Shown here: positions 1 through 9,740 of the stretch, piece by piece
Position numbering within the stretch: position 1 is the first letter of the stretch
Layout of the letters: each line of letters begins with the position of its first letter
DNA from: Pseudomonas sp. JUb42
GTDB lineage: Bacteria > Pseudomonadota > Gammaproteobacteria > Pseudomonadales > Pseudomonadaceae
Assembly (NCBI RefSeq): GCF_024807945.1
Contig: NZ_JANUFD010000003.1
Location: 310,001-374,000 of the forward strand
Length of the DNA stretch: 64,000 bases
Direction: 5' to 3'
The notes under the pieces: generated by a model
Seen by the model: the letters and a program-made list of their open reading frames with translations, nothing else
Told to the model about the DNA's origin: nothing
The model's database searches: none
Position numbers and translations under genes: made by a program

Positions 1-1731
1 CGCAAGGAGCACACGCGGCTGGGCTACAAGCCGGGGTTCTCGATTTTCGACGAGACCGACGTCAAGGCCCTGATGACCGACATCATGCAGAAGGAATACT
101 CGGGCGACGACGGCGTCGACGAGATCAAGAACATGATCGGCTCCTGGAAAAACGACCTGGTGCTGCCCGCCGAAGCCCTGGAAAACGCGCGCAACCCTCG
201 CGAGCAGACCGCCGCCATCGTCTACACCCACTATCAGCGCACGCTCAAAGCGTACAACGCGGTGGACTTCGACGACCTGATCCTGCTGCCGGTCAAGCTG
301 TTCCAGGAACACGCCGACATCCTCGAAAAGTGGCAGAACAAGGTCCGCTACCTGCTGGTGGACGAATATCAGGACACCAACGCCAGCCAGTATCTGCTGG
401 TGAAATTGCTGATCGGCCAGCGCAATCAATTCACCGTGGTGGGCGACGACGATCAGTCGATCTACGCCTGGCGTGGCGCGCGGCCGGAAAACCTGATGCT
501 GCTCAAGGACGACTACCCATCCCTCAAGGTGGTCATGCTGGAGCAGAACTACCGCTCCACCAGTCGCATCCTGCGTTGCGCCAACGTGCTGATCTCCAAC
601 AACCCCCACGCCTTCGAGAAACAGCTGTGGAGCGAGATGGGCCACGGCGACGAGATCCGCGTGATTCGCTGCCGCAACGAGGAAGCCGAGGCCGAGCGCG
701 TGGCCATGGAAATCCTCACCCTGCACCTGCGTACCGATCGCCCTTACAGCGATTTCGCCATCCTCTATCGCGGTAACTACCAGGCCAAGCTGATCGAGCT
801 GAAATTGCAGCACCATCAGGTGCCGTATCGCCTGTCCGGCGGCAATAGCTTCTTCGGTCGCCAGGAAGTGAAGGACCTGATGGCCTATTTCCGCCTGTTG
901 GTAAACCCGGATGATGACAACGCCTTCCTGCGGGTGATCAACGTGCCGCGCCGGGAAATCGGCTCCACGACCCTGGAAAAGCTCGGTAACTACGCCACCG
1001 AGCGCAAGATTTCGATGTACAGCGCTACCGAGGAAATCGGCCTGGGCGAGCATCTGGACAGCCGCTACACCGACCGCCTGCAACGCTTCAAACGCTGGAT
1101 GGATGGCGTGCGCCAGCAGTGCGCGCAGAACGACCCCATCGCGGCGCTGCGCAGCATGGTCATGGACATCGATTACGAGAACTGGCTGCGCCAGAACAGC
1201 TCCAGCGACAAGGCGGCGGACTACCGCATGAGTAACGTCTGGTTCCTGATCGAAGCCCTGAAGAACACCCTGGAAAAAGATGAAGACGGTGGCATGACTA
1301 TCGAGGAAGCCATCGGCAAGCTGGTCTTGCGCGACATGCTCGAACGTCAGCAGGAAGAAGAGGAAGGTGCCGAAGGCGTGCAGATGATGACCCTGCATGC
1401 GTCCAAGGGCCTGGAGTTTCCTTACGTGTTCATCATGGGCATGGAAGAGGAAATTCTGCCTCACCGCTCCAGCATCGAAGCCGATACCATCGAAGAAGAG
1501 CGCCGCCTGGCCTATGTGGGCATCACCCGCGCCCGGGAGATTCTGGCATTTACCTTCGCCGGCAAACGCAAGCAGTACGGCGAGATCATCGATTGCGCGC
1601 CGAGTCGCTTCCTCGATGAGTTGCCCCCGGACGACCTGGCCTGGGAAGGCAACGACGACACCCCTACCGAAGTGAAAGCCGTTCGCGGCAACACGGCATT
1701 GGCGGATATCCGCGCCATGCTCAAACGCTGA
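1..1731 (+). CDS. rep: ATP-dependent DNA helicase Rep (3' part)
   Basis: This is the C-terminal 576 residues of a superfamily 1 UvrD/Rep helicase, which unwinds DNA 3' to 5' and clears proteins ahead of replication forks. The frame is open from the first base, so the gene starts outside the window. About 90 residues including Walker A are missing if the protein has the usual length of about 670. Visible motifs are DEYQD (Walker B), VVGDDDQSIYAWRGA (motif III), LHASKGLEF (motif V) and YVGITRAR (motif VI). The acidic C-terminus is typical of Pseudomonas Rep. It is followed 26 bp later by xpt, as in other pseudomonads. Confidence 0.97.
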   Translation, partial: RKEHTRLGYKPGFSIFDETDVKALMTDIMQKEYSGDDGVDEIKNMIGSWKNDLVLPAEALENARNPREQTAAIVYTHYQRTLKAYNAVDFDDLILLPVKLFQEHADILEKWQNKVRYLLVDEYQDTNASQYLLVKLLIGQRNQFTVVGDDDQSIYAWRGARPENLMLLKDDYPSLKVVMLEQNYRSTSRILRCANVLISNNPHAFEKQLWSEMGHGDEIRVIRCRNEEAEAERVAMEILTLHLRTDRPYSDFAILYRGNYQAKLIELKLQHHQVPYRLSGGNSFFGRQEVKDLMAYFRLLVNPDDDNAFLRVINVPRREIGSTTLEKLGNYATERKISMYSATEEIGLGEHLDSRYTDRLQRFKRWMDGVRQQCAQNDPIAALRSMVMDIDYENWLRQNSSSDKAADYRMSNVWFLIEALKNTLEKDEDGGMTIEEAIGKLVLRDMLERQQEEEEGAEGVQMMTLHASKGLEFPYVFIMGMEEEILPHRSSIEADTIEEERRLAYVGITRAREILAFTFAGKRKQYGEIIDCAPSRFLDELPPDDLAWEGNDDTPTEVKAVRGNTALADIRAMLKR

Positions 1732-1748
1732 ATTATTGCGCCCCTTGA

Positions 1749-2330
<582 letters not shown>

Positions 2331-2445
2331 ACGATCTTGCGCAGGGGAATTGCAGGAGCGAATTTTTTGTGGGCGCCAATTCTGTGGGAGCGAATTCGTT
2401 GGCTCTGTTTGCGTTACGTGTTGCGTACGAAGTATCGCGGATTTT

Positions 2446-2514
2446 GTGGGAGCGGATTTATCCGCGAAGAAGTCTGCACGATCATGACCTTTTCGCGGAT
2501 GAATCCGCTCCCAC
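2446..2514. repeat. REP-type inverted repeat
   Basis: An imperfect palindrome whose arms begin with GTGGGAGCGGATTTATCCGC and end with its reverse complement, separated by about 20 bases. It lies between xpt and the convergent fisR. Related GTGGGAGCG fragments occur just upstream (about 2360-2400). This is the typical Pseudomonas repetitive extragenic palindrome, and it may also limit read-through between convergent genes. Confidence 0.85.
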
Positions 2515-2546
2515 TGTTATAGCTTGCCCACAGTTGGCGGCTTGTC

Positions 2547-3851
2547 TTATCTAATCCCCAACGCCTTCAGCCGCCGATACAAGGTCCGCTCGCTCAGCCC
2601 CAACTCCACCGCCAACTCACTGCGCGAGCCCTTGAACACTTCCAGGGCATGGGCCAACTGCTCCAGTTCGCTGCGTTTGCGTGGCCGCATCAGTGACGGT
2701 GCTTCGGCCTGCCCACGTACTTCGGCGGGCAGGTGCTCGGCGCGGATCAGCCCGTCATCGGCGAACAGGCGCGCGCGTTCGAGGATATTGCGCAGCTCGC
2801 GGATATTGCCCGGATAGGCATACAGGCACAGCAGATTCATGGCTTGCTCGTCGACCCGTGGCGGTGTGCCGGGAGCCAGGCGCTGCAGAAGGCTGTCGAT
2901 CAGCAGGGGCAGGTCTTCGCTGCGTTCGCGCAAGGCGGGCAGGCGCACCGGGAAAGCGCTGATGCGGTAGTACAGGTCCTGGCGGAAGCTGCCCGCCGCG
3001 ACCATCTCTTTGAGCGGTTTGTGGGTCGCCGCCACCAGGCGGAAATCCGAATGCACAGTGCGCAGGCTGCCCACCGGGCGGAAGCTGCCGGATTCAATCA
3101 GGCGCAGCAGCTTGACCTGCATCGCCAGCGGCACTTCGCCGATCTCATCGAGAAACAGCGTGCCGCCATGGGCCGCTTCGGCCAGGCCGATCTTGCGTTG
3201 CAAGGCGCCGGTAAAGGCCCCCTTCTCATAGCCGAACAGCTCACTCTCGAACAAAGACTCGGTCAGCCCGGTGCAATCCACCACCACCAACGGCCCGTTG
3301 GCCCGCGGGCTGCTGACATGCAGGGCGCGGGCAAACAACTCCTTGCCGGTGCCGGACTCGCCTTGCAGCAACACCGGAATCTGCGCCGGTGCCGCGCGTT
3401 GCAGAGCGATCAGCGCGTCGTTAAAGGCTGCCGATCGGCCAACCAGGATGTTTTTCTGCGGCTGCACCGAGGCGACGGTGACGCTGGTCAGGCGTTCGAC
3501 ATAGGCAAACACCTCGCCCCGGTCATCGAGGATCGGCCGCAGTTCCACGTCCACATGCTCCGGCCCGCGCGGTGTGTGATGGATATGCAGTACACGCTCC
3601 GGCGCCCCGGTTTCATGGGCTTTGCGCATCGGGCACAGCTCCCCGGCCTGATCGCAGGGCACCGCGTACTGATGCGAGACCCGATGGCACTTGGCACCGA
3701 TATGCGGCTTGCCCTCGACCCCGAACTGGCGCTGGTAGGCGGTGTTGGCGGCGATGATGTTGTACTCGGTGTCGAGCACGATGGTCGGCAGGCCGTCGTG
3801 TTCGAGGTACGAAACCAGGGCCTGCATGTGGGGGGTGCGGGATGAAGGCAT
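2547..3851 (-). CDS. fisR: FisR-type sigma-54-dependent sulfane-sulfur regulator
   Basis: A 434-residue enhancer-binding protein with three domains: an N-terminal sensing region (about 1-140), a sigma-54 AAA+ domain ([13 protein letters not shown]alker A, the GAFTGA loop, [11 protein letters not shown]alker B) and a C-terminal Fis-type HTH ending [15 protein letters not shown]. The sensor contains Cys55, Cys66 and Cys73. Their 11 and 7 residue spacing matches, from memory, the three sulfane-sulfur-sensing cysteines of Cupriavidus FisR. I start at the ATG at 3851 because upstream codons translate repetitive operator DNA. It is divergent from persulfide dioxygenase and SQR, which it very probably activates when polysulfide accumulates. 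Confidence 0.88.
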   Translation of the reverse strand: MPSSRTPHMQALVSYLEHDGLPTIVLDTEYNIIAANTAYQRQFGVEGKPHIGAKCHRVSHQYAVPCDQAGELCPMRKAHETGAPERVLHIHHTPRGPEHVDVELRPILDDRGEVFAYVERLTSVTVASVQPQKNILVGRSAAFNDALIALQRAAPAQIPVLLQGESGTGKELFARALHVSSPRANGPLVVVDCTGLTESLFESELFGYEKGAFTGALQRKIGLAEAAHGGTLFLDEIGEVPLAMQVKLLRLIESGSFRPVGSLRTVHSDFRLVAATHKPLKEMVAAGSFRQDLYYRISAFPVRLPALRERSEDLPLLIDSLLQRLAPGTPPRVDEQAMNLLCLYAYPGNIRELRNILERARLFADDGLIRAEHLPAEVRGQAEAPSLMRPRKRSELEQLAHALEVFKGSRSELAVELGLSERTLYRRLKALGIR

Positions 3852-3892
3852 GGATACGTCACCATCTGGATATATGCGATCTTTTGTAGGAG

Positions 3893-3940
3893 CTGCCAAT
3901 AGCTGCCAATGACTGCCATTTTGACTGCCAAAACTGGCAG
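3893..3940. promoter_or_regulatory. CTGCCA repeat cluster, probable FisR upstream activating sites
   Basis: CTGCCA occurs at 3893, 3903, 3913 and 3925, so spaced 10, 10 and 12 bases and on one face of the helix. The last copy forms a perfect inverted repeat, CTGCCA-AAAC-TGGCAG (3925-3940). The cluster lies about 75-120 bp upstream of the -24 element of the divergent promoter, a usual place for enhancer sites of sigma-54 activators. Assignment to FisR is inferred from position. Confidence 0.7.
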
Positions 3941-4013
3941 GGCGGCCCTGCACAGCCTACCCAGATATTGACCTGTATCAAGCATTTATTGGACCTTTAC
4001 GGGAATCAGACGC

Positions 4014-4030
4014 TTGGCACGCAAATTGAC
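4014..4030 (+). promoter_or_regulatory. Sigma-54 (-24/-12) promoter
   Basis: TGGCACG (4015-4021), four bases, then TTGAC (4026-4030). This fits the RpoN consensus TGGCACG-N4-TTGCA with the invariant GG and a near-match -12 element. It lies 60 bp before the dioxygenase ATG and downstream of the presumed FisR sites. Confidence 0.8.
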
Positions 4031-4045
4031 ACTGACAGTGCACGA

Positions 4046-4066
4046 CTGCCAGCTATGTTTCTGGCA
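4046..4066. promoter_or_regulatory. Second CTGCCA inverted repeat downstream of the sigma-54 promoter
   Basis: CTGCCA (4046-4051) and TGGCA (4062-4066) are separated by 10 bases. It uses the same half-site as the upstream cluster but sits between the promoter and the start codon, where a bound regulator could act negatively or contribute to looping. Confidence 0.5.
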
Positions 4067-4091
4067 AAAGTCCTGTTTGCGGAGCCTGCAC

Positions 4092-4976
4092 ATGATCATC
4101 AGCGAGACCCTGCACGTAGAAGCCCTGTTCGACCCGCACACCTGGACCATCAGTTATCTGGTCATGGATCGCAGCACCCGCCACTGCGCCCTGATCGACA
4201 GCGTGCTCGACTACGACCCGAAGTCCGGGCGCACCCGCACCGACACTGCCGATCAGCTGATTGCGAGGGTCAAGGCATTGGACGCCAAAGTGCAATGGAT
4301 TCTGGAAACCCATGTGCACGCCGATCACCTGTCGGCAGCGGCCTACCTGAAGGAACAACTGGGGGCCAGGACGGCCATTGGCAGCCATATCACGGCGGTG
4401 CAGAAGGTGTTTGGCACGCTGTTCAACGCACCCGCCGATTTCGCCCGTGATGGCAGCCAGTTCGACCAGTTGTTCGAGGACGACGAGCGTTTCATGATCG
4501 GCTCGATCCAGGCTAGGGCCATGCATACCCCCGGCCATACCCCGGCCTGTATGACTTACGTGATCGAAACGGATGGCCAGACTCTGGCCTTTGTCGGCGA
4601 CACCCTGTTCATGCCGGACTACGGCACCGCCCGCTGCGACTTCCCCGGCGCCAGTGCGCGCACGTTGTATCACTCGATCAAACGCATCCTCGCCCTGCCC
4701 GCCCAGGCCCGCCTGTTCATGTGCCACGACTACCTGCCCAACGGCCGCGAGTTGCAGTACATGACCACGGTCGACGAGCAGCGCATGAACAATATCCATG
4801 TGCATGAGGGCATCGACGAAGAAGCCTTCGTGCGCATGCGCGAAGCTCGGGACGCGACTCTGGAAATGCCGGTGCTGATCCTGCCTGCGGTGCAGATCAA
4901 TATGCGCAGCGGCCATTTCCCGGAACCGGAAAGCGATGGCGTGAGCTATCTGAAAATCCCGCTCAATGTCCTCTGA
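4092..4976 (+). CDS. Persulfide dioxygenase (ETHE1-like metallo-beta-lactamase fold)
   Basis: A 294-residue protein of the MBL fold, ETHE1/Blh group, which oxidises glutathione persulfide to sulfite with a mononuclear iron. Metal ligands are visible in THVHADH (near residue 75), HTPGHTP, VGDTLF and FMCHDYLPNGRE. I use the ATG at 4092, 8 bases after a GGAG site. The longer frame from 4014 would translate the sigma-54 promoter. It is the first gene of a three-gene sulfide oxidation operon with sqr and a TauE permease. Sulfur chemistry rather than general hydrolase activity is inferred from family motifs, the FisR-type regulator and the adjacent sqr. Confidence 0.9.
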   Translation: MIISETLHVEALFDPHTWTISYLVMDRSTRHCALIDSVLDYDPKSGRTRTDTADQLIARVKALDAKVQWILETHVHADHLSAAAYLKEQLGARTAIGSHITAVQKVFGTLFNAPADFARDGSQFDQLFEDDERFMIGSIQARAMHTPGHTPACMTYVIETDGQTLAFVGDTLFMPDYGTARCDFPGASARTLYHSIKRILALPAQARLFMCHDYLPNGRELQYMTTVDEQRMNNIHVHEGIDEEAFVRMREARDATLEMPVLILPAVQINMRSGHFPEPESDGVSYLKIPLNVL

Positions 4977-4995
4977 CTCAATCGGAATTGCTGCC

Positions 4996-6276
4996 ATGCC
5001 TGAAGTTGCTTCTACCCACGCCATGGGCGAACGCCATCACCAGATCCTGATCATCGGCGGCGGTGCGGCCGGTATCGCCACGGCGTCGAGCCTGATGGCC
5101 CGGGACGCCTCTCTGGATATCGCCATCATCGACCCTGCCGACGTGCACTACTACCAACCGGGCTGGACCCTGGTCGGCGCCGGGGTGTTTCGCCCGGAGT
5201 CCACGGCGCGCACCCTGGCCTCGCTGATCCCTCGTGGCGTGCAGTGGATCAAGGCTGCGGTGGCGGGTTTCTCCCCTGAAGCCAACGCTCTGACTCTGGA
5301 TAACGGCCGCACGCTCAGCTACGAACAACTGGTGGTCTGCCCCGGCCTCAAGCTCGATTGGGCGGCTATAGACGGGCTGAGCGACACCCTCGGCGCCAAC
5401 GGCGTGACCTCCAATTATCGCTATGACCTGGCGCCTTATACCTGGCAGCTGGTGCAGCAACTCAAGCAGGGTCGTGCGCTGTTCACCCAACCGCCGATGC
5501 CGATCAAGTGCGCCGGGGCGCCGCAGAAGGCGCTTTATCTGTCATGTGATCACTGGCTGCGTGCGGGGCTGTTGGGTCAGATCGACGCGCGCTTCTATAA
5601 CGCGGGAGCGGTGCTGTTCGGCGTGGCTGACTATGTTCCGGCGCTGATGAGCTACATCGAGCGCTACGAGATCGATCTGCAATTCAGCCACCGCCTGGTC
5701 GCTGTCGACGGGCCGGGCAAGCGCGCGACTTTTGTCCGCAGCCTGGCCGATGGCAGCAGTGAGACGGTGGTTGAAGCCTTCGACATGCTGCATGTGGTGC
5801 CGCCTCAAGTGGCGCCGGACTTCATTCGTGGCAGTGCCCTGGCCGATGCGGCGGGTTGGGTCGAGGTCGATCCGGCGACCTTGCAACATCGTCGGTTCGC
5901 CAATATCCACAGCCTGGGCGATGTCGCCAATACCAGCAATGCCAAGACCGCTGCGGCCGCGCGCAAGCAGGCGCCGGTGGTGGCGAATAACCTGTTGGTG
6001 GCGCTGGGCCGCCGCAAGCGCCTGGCCCATTACGATGGTTACGGCTCCTGCCCGCTGACCGTGGCGCGGGGCAAGATCGTCCTGGCCGAGTTCACCTATG
6101 GCGGCAAGCTGGCGCCGAGTTTCCCGAGCTGGCTGCTCGACGGCCGCAAGCCGACTCGCCTGGCCTGGTGGCTCAAGGAGAGCATCCTGCCGCCGCTGTA
6201 CTGGCGCGGCATGCTCAAGGGCCATGAATGGCTGGCTGAGCCGAAATTGCAACCGGTCGGGCCTGCTGCGCAATGA
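4996..6276 (+). CDS. sqr: Sulfide:quinone oxidoreductase
   Basis: A 426-residue flavoprotein that oxidises sulfide to sulfane sulfur and passes electrons to the quinone pool. The FAD-binding GGGAAG is near residue 21. Active-site cysteine segments are VCPGLKLDW and PIKCAGAPQK, the latter typical of type II SQRs including the mitochondrial one. The C-terminus is amphipathic with a hydrophobic tryptophan/proline segment suited to membrane attachment. The ATG at 4996 is preferred, though an in-frame ATG at 4966 overlaps the upstream gene. It lies 19 bp after the dioxygenase and its TGA overlaps the next ATG, so the three genes form an operon. Confidence 0.93.
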   Translation: MPEVASTHAMGERHHQILIIGGGAAGIATASSLMARDASLDIAIIDPADVHYYQPGWTLVGAGVFRPESTARTLASLIPRGVQWIKAAVAGFSPEANALTLDNGRTLSYEQLVVCPGLKLDWAAIDGLSDTLGANGVTSNYRYDLAPYTWQLVQQLKQGRALFTQPPMPIKCAGAPQKALYLSCDHWLRAGLLGQIDARFYNAGAVLFGVADYVPALMSYIERYEIDLQFSHRLVAVDGPGKRATFVRSLADGSSETVVEAFDMLHVVPPQVAPDFIRGSALADAAGWVEVDPATLQHRRFANIHSLGDVANTSNAKTAAAARKQAPVVANNLLVALGRRKRLAHYDGYGSCPLTVARGKIVLAEFTYGGKLAPSFPSWLLDGRKPTRLAWWLKESILPPLYWRGMLKGHEWLAEPKLQPVGPAAQ

Positions 6277-7088
6277 ATGAACATCAATTGTTGGGCGGTG
6301 GGCTGGGTGCGCTGATCGGCATGGTCCTGGCCCTGACCGGTGCCGGTGGCGGCATTCTTGCGGTGCCGTTGTTGGTGTTCGGCCTCGGTCTGTCCATGGT
6401 CGAAGCGGCGCCCTTAGGTTTACTGGCCGTGGGCCTGGCGTCGGCGGTGGGTGCGTTGCTCGGCCTGCGCCAGGGCATCGTGCGTTATCGGGCGGCGGCC
6501 TATATCGCCGGGATTGGCGTGCTGTTCGCGCCCATGGGCCTGTGGCTCGCCCATCGCCTGCCCAATATGCCCCTGGCCCTGGGGTTTGCGGCAGTGATGG
6601 TTTACGCCTGCGGGCGGATCTTTATCAAGGCCTGGCGCGAACTCAAAACCGCCCAGCCTGCACCCCGCGCGGCTTTCTTGCCTTGTGTGCTCAACCCGTT
6701 GCAGGGCCGCCTGCGCTGGACCTTGCCGTGCTTTCGGGCGTTGGCCGTGACCGGTGCATTGTCGGGGCTGCTTTCCGGTTTGCTCGGGGTGGGCGGCGGC
6801 TTCGTGATTATTCCGGCTCTGACCCGCTACACCGATCTGGAGATGAAAAGCGTCATGGCGACGTCCCTGGCGGTGATTGCTCTGGTGTCTACCGGCAGCG
6901 TGGTGACTGCCAGTGTGGCCGGGGTGATGCACTGGGCCGTGGGCGCGCCTTTTGCTGTCGGCGCCGTGTTGGGGTTGATCGCGGGCAGGCAATTGACCCG
7001 GCACCTGGCCGGGCCGAGGCTGCAGCAGTTGTTTGCGGTGGTTGGGGTGATGGCGGCGATATTGATGGCGGGCAAGGCGCTGATGTAA
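6273..7088 (+). CDS. TauE/SafE-family membrane permease, probable sulfite exporter
   Basis: A 271-residue integral membrane protein with about eight hydrophobic segments and the duplicated TauE/SafE signature: GALIGMVLALTGAGGGILAVP at the N-terminus (about 10-30) and SGLLSGLLGVGGGFVIIPAL in the second half (about 165-185). The ATG overlaps the sqr stop (ATGA), showing translational coupling. Export of sulfite or another oxidised sulfur product is inferred from its place in the operon. Confidence 0.85.
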   Translation: MNEHQLLGGGLGALIGMVLALTGAGGGILAVPLLVFGLGLSMVEAAPLGLLAVGLASAVGALLGLRQGIVRYRAAAYIAGIGVLFAPMGLWLAHRLPNMPLALGFAAVMVYACGRIFIKAWRELKTAQPAPRAAFLPCVLNPLQGRLRWTLPCFRALAVTGALSGLLSGLLGVGGGFVIIPALTRYTDLEMKSVMATSLAVIALVSTGSVVTASVAGVMHWAVGAPFAVGAVLGLIAGRQLTRHLAGPRLQQLFAVVGVMAAILMAGKALM

Positions 7089-7089
7089 T

Positions 7090-7147
7090 CCTGTGGGACC
7101 GGCTTTAGCCGGGAATACGCTTTCCCGGCTAAAGCCGGTCCCACAGG
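7090..7147. terminator. REP-like palindrome between convergent genes
   Basis: A nearly perfect 25-base inverted repeat (arms CCTGTGGGACCGGCTTTAGC and its complement) with a loop of about 6 bases. It lies 2 bp after the TauE-like gene and 12 bp before the end of the convergent acetyl-CoA hydrolase gene. It belongs to the common Pseudomonas GTGGGA(C/G)CGG class. It has no poly-T tail, so it is probably a barrier or REP rather than a canonical terminator. Confidence 0.7.
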
Positions 7148-7159
7148 AAATCGCTCCCT

Positions 7160-9085
7160 TCAGGCTTGTTTGGTGGCCTGCAGGCCCGCCAACAACAGCC
7201 GCTGATACAACTCTTCGCGCAAACCACGCGGCCTTTCGAGGTCCATGCGCTGCAAGTGCGCGGGAAAGGTTGTGGGGTCCGGGGCGTCGAGGGTGGCTTT
7301 GCCCAGTTCCAGCAGCTCGGTGAGTTTGAACTTGCTCTTGAGCCAGTTCAGGGCGCGCAACAGGTCTTTTTCTTCGGCGGAAAAATCGCTGCCCAAGGGG
7401 TATTCGAGGAACAACAGCGGATAACGTGACTGGATCTCCTGCAAGCGCTCGGGCGTATTGCGGGTAAAGCGCGGGTCGAGGACGAAATCCTTGGGCAGTT
7501 TGCCTGCCCGCTGTGCCTGTTCGATCAGGCCGCTCTGGAAGCGTGAGTCGGTGATATTGAGCAGCGTCTCGATGACCACAGCGTCGGTTTTCGCCCGCAG
7601 ATCGGCGATGCCGTATTCGGTGATCACAATATCGCGCAGGTGTCGGGGAATGGTCACATGACCGTAGTCCCAGACGATATTGGAGGTCACTTCGCCGCCA
7701 GCCTCACGCCAGCTGCGCATGATCAGGACCGAGCGCGCGCCTTCGAGGGCGTGGGCCTGGGCGACAAAGTTGTACTGGCCGCCAACGCCGCTGAGCACCC
7801 GGCCATCTTCCAGCTGGTCGGACACCGCCGCGCCCATCAGGGTCATCTTGAACGTGCTGTTGATAAAGCGTGCATCGCGGCGTTGCAGGCGCTTGAGTTC
7901 TTCGTTGCCGTACAGCTCGTTGATATAGCTGATGGCGGTCATATTGAACTGCGCCAGCCGGTCCGAGGGCAGTTCGCGCAGGCGCGCGTAGAAACTCTGT
8001 GGGCCAAGGAAGAACCCGCCATGGATCAGGGTGCCGCCGTGCTGCTCGCTTTCGTCGAGCATGCCTTCGTTGGCTTGGCGCTGCAGATCGATATCGGCGT
8101 AGACCCGTCGTCGGATGATGCCGGCATCCGCCAACACCAGCAGGCCGTTGACGAACATTTCGCTGCAGCCATACAGGCCCATGCTAAAGGGCGCCAGGCC
8201 GCCTTCGCGTTCGATCAGAGGCAGCCAGTCGCTGACTTCCAGTTCGGCCAGCAGGCTGTGATAGCTGTCCTGATCGGCCTGGCGCGCAAGCAAGGCGGCG
8301 GTCAGGGCGTCGCCCATGGAGCCGATGCCAATCTGCAGCGTGCCACCGTCCCGCACCAGAGTGCTGGCGTGCAGGCCGATGAAGTGGTCCTGCGTGCCCA
8401 CCGGCATGTTGGGCGTGGAGAACAGGGTGCTGCGCTCTTCGTCTTGCAGAATCAGGTCGAACGCTTCGATATCCAGTTCCGAGTCACCGGGCATGTAGGG
8501 CAAGTCTGCGTGCACCTGCCCCAGGAGCAGAATGGTTTCGCCCAAGGCGCGGCGCTTGGCTACCAGTTGCAGCAGGTCCAGGGTGACATCGGGGTTGCAG
8601 CTCAGGCTCAGGCGGTCGGGTTTTTGCTCATCCCGAGCGACCATCTGCGCGATCAGGTTGACGCCATTGGCGTTGATATCCCGGGCCGCATGGCTGTAGT
8701 TGCTGCTGACATAGCTCTGTTGCGCCTGGCTGCTGTGCAGCAGGTTGCCGGGTTGCATGAAGAATTGCTCGACCTGAATGTTGTCCGGCAGCTTGTCGAC
8801 ATGCAGATCGCTCAGGTATTGCAGCTCCGGGTAATCACCAAAGATGCGCGTCTGAAAGGGTTCGAGAAAGCGCGCAGGCAAGCCGTCACCCACCTTGGGC
8901 CGACCCAGGCTGAGGGCGGTGTAGATAGTCAGTTGGCGTTCGGGCAGCTGTTTGATCCGGGCGTACAGCGCGTTGACGAACCGATTCGGCTTGCCAAGGC
9001 CCAACGGCATTGCCATACGAATATGGGTCGGCAGTTGCGCAAGAACCTGATCGACGGCGTGTTCGATGGAACAGTACTGCGGCAT
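7160..9085 (-). CDS. Acetyl-CoA hydrolase/transferase family protein
   Basis: A 641-residue protein of the acetyl-CoA hydrolase/transferase (class I CoA-transferase) family, which moves or removes CoA from acyl-CoA in the cytosol. The C-terminal domain shows ILSGVGGQYNFVAQAHAL (about 440-460), SNIVWDYGHVTIPRHLRDIVITEYGIADLR, and the ALEGARSVL region typical of the family. At 641 residues it is longer than the roughly 500-residue Ach1-type enzymes, fitting the Pseudomonas variety with an extended N-terminus. It appears monocistronic and its substrate cannot be read from the sequence. Confidence 0.85.
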   Translation of the reverse strand: MPQYCSIEHAVDQVLAQLPTHIRMAMPLGLGKPNRFVNALYARIKQLPERQLTIYTALSLGRPKVGDGLPARFLEPFQTRIFGDYPELQYLSDLHVDKLPDNIQVEQFFMQPGNLLHSSQAQQSYVSSNYSHAARDINANGVNLIAQMVARDEQKPDRLSLSCNPDVTLDLLQLVAKRRALGETILLLGQVHADLPYMPGDSELDIEAFDLILQDEERSTLFSTPNMPVGTQDHFIGLHASTLVRDGGTLQIGIGSMGDALTAALLARQADQDSYHSLLAELEVSDWLPLIEREGGLAPFSMGLYGCSEMFVNGLLVLADAGIIRRRVYADIDLQRQANEGMLDESEQHGGTLIHGGFFLGPQSFYARLRELPSDRLAQFNMTAISYINELYGNEELKRLQRRDARFINSTFKMTLMGAAVSDQLEDGRVLSGVGGQYNFVAQAHALEGARSVLIMRSWREAGGEVTSNIVWDYGHVTIPRHLRDIVITEYGIADLRAKTDAVVIETLLNITDSRFQSGLIEQAQRAGKLPKDFVLDPRFTRNTPERLQEIQSRYPLLFLEYPLGSDFSAEEKDLLRALNWLKSKFKLTELLELGKATLDAPDPTTFPAHLQRMDLERPRGLREELYQRLLLAGLQATKQA

Positions 9086-9198
9086 CGGCTTTTTTCCCGG
9101 AACATCCTGGATGTTGAGGTTGGACCGGGGTGTGTAGGAAATTACTGCATTTGCTTTAAGGATTTAGCCGTGCGGTTCGGCGGGGGCTGGTGTAATCC

Positions 9199-9285
9199 GT
9201 TGGAGCGAGGCTCGCCCGCGAAAAGGACGCCGCGATATATCAGGCATATCGCGTCGAGACGTTCGCGAGCAAGACCGGCTCCAAC
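9199..9285. repeat. REP-type inverted repeat
   Basis: Arms GTTGGAGCGAGGCTCGCCCG (9199) and an imperfect complement ending CCGGCTCCAAC (9285), with about 40 bases between. A standard Pseudomonas REP pair between the acetyl-CoA hydrolase promoter region and the 3' end of the cytochrome gene. Confidence 0.8.
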
Positions 9286-9317
9286 AGGCGGCTTTTATGT
9301 GTGCCAGAAGGGTGTGT

Positions 9318-9740
9318 TTACAACCCGGACATCTTCTTGATCGCGCCCTTGAGCTCGTCATCGGAGCAATCGCCGCAGGTGCCTTTGGGCGGCATGGCGT
9401 TGATGCCGGTGATGGCCTTGGCCAGCAGGCCGTCGAGGCCGCCCTGTTCCTTGGCGCGCTTGCCCCAGTCAGCACCGTCGCCGATCTTCGGCGCGCCCAG
9501 CAGGCCAGTACTGTGGCAGGCAGTGCAATGCTTGGCGATCACGTCGTCGGGGGATTTTGCCCCGCCGCCAGCACCGGCCGATGCCGTCACGTTCATGCCG
9601 GCGCACTCCTTGCCCTGAATGCAGACCTGACCCACCGGCTCCAGTCGTTTGGCGATGTCATCGTTGGTAGCGGCCTGAGCGCCGAAGGCCCAAAAGGCCA
9701 GCACGGCAGTCGCTGCCAGAATCTTGTTAGTTAGGTCCAC
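9318..9740 (-). CDS. cycB: Cytochrome c5 family protein
   Basis: A 140-residue periplasmic c-type cytochrome. A signal peptide (MDLTNKILAATAVLAFWAFGAQAA) is followed by a Gly/Ala-rich linker, the haem-binding CTACH near residue 92 and an axial Met near INAMPPKG. A second cysteine pair (TCGDCSDDELK) is the disulfide typical of cytochrome c5. The start is GTG at 9740 with GAGGGTG upstream. It matches the cycB position in P. aeruginosa between xpt and pauR. Confidence 0.9.
   Translation of the reverse strand: MDLTNKILAATAVLAFWAFGAQAATNDDIAKRLEPVGQVCIQGKECAGMNVTASAGAGGGAKSPDDVIAKHCTACHSTGLLGAPKIGDGADWGKRAKEQGGLDGLLAKAITGINAMPPKGTCGDCSDDELKGAIKKMSGL

Noticed and set aside
2733..3845. 370-codon plus-strand frame
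   Set aside because: Antisense to the FisR-type regulator, whose AAA+ motifs are unambiguous.
7640..9340. 566-codon open frame on the plus strand
   Set aside because: It is antisense to the acetyl-CoA hydrolase/transferase gene. Long shadow frames are usual in GC-rich coding DNA, and it has no recognisable domain.
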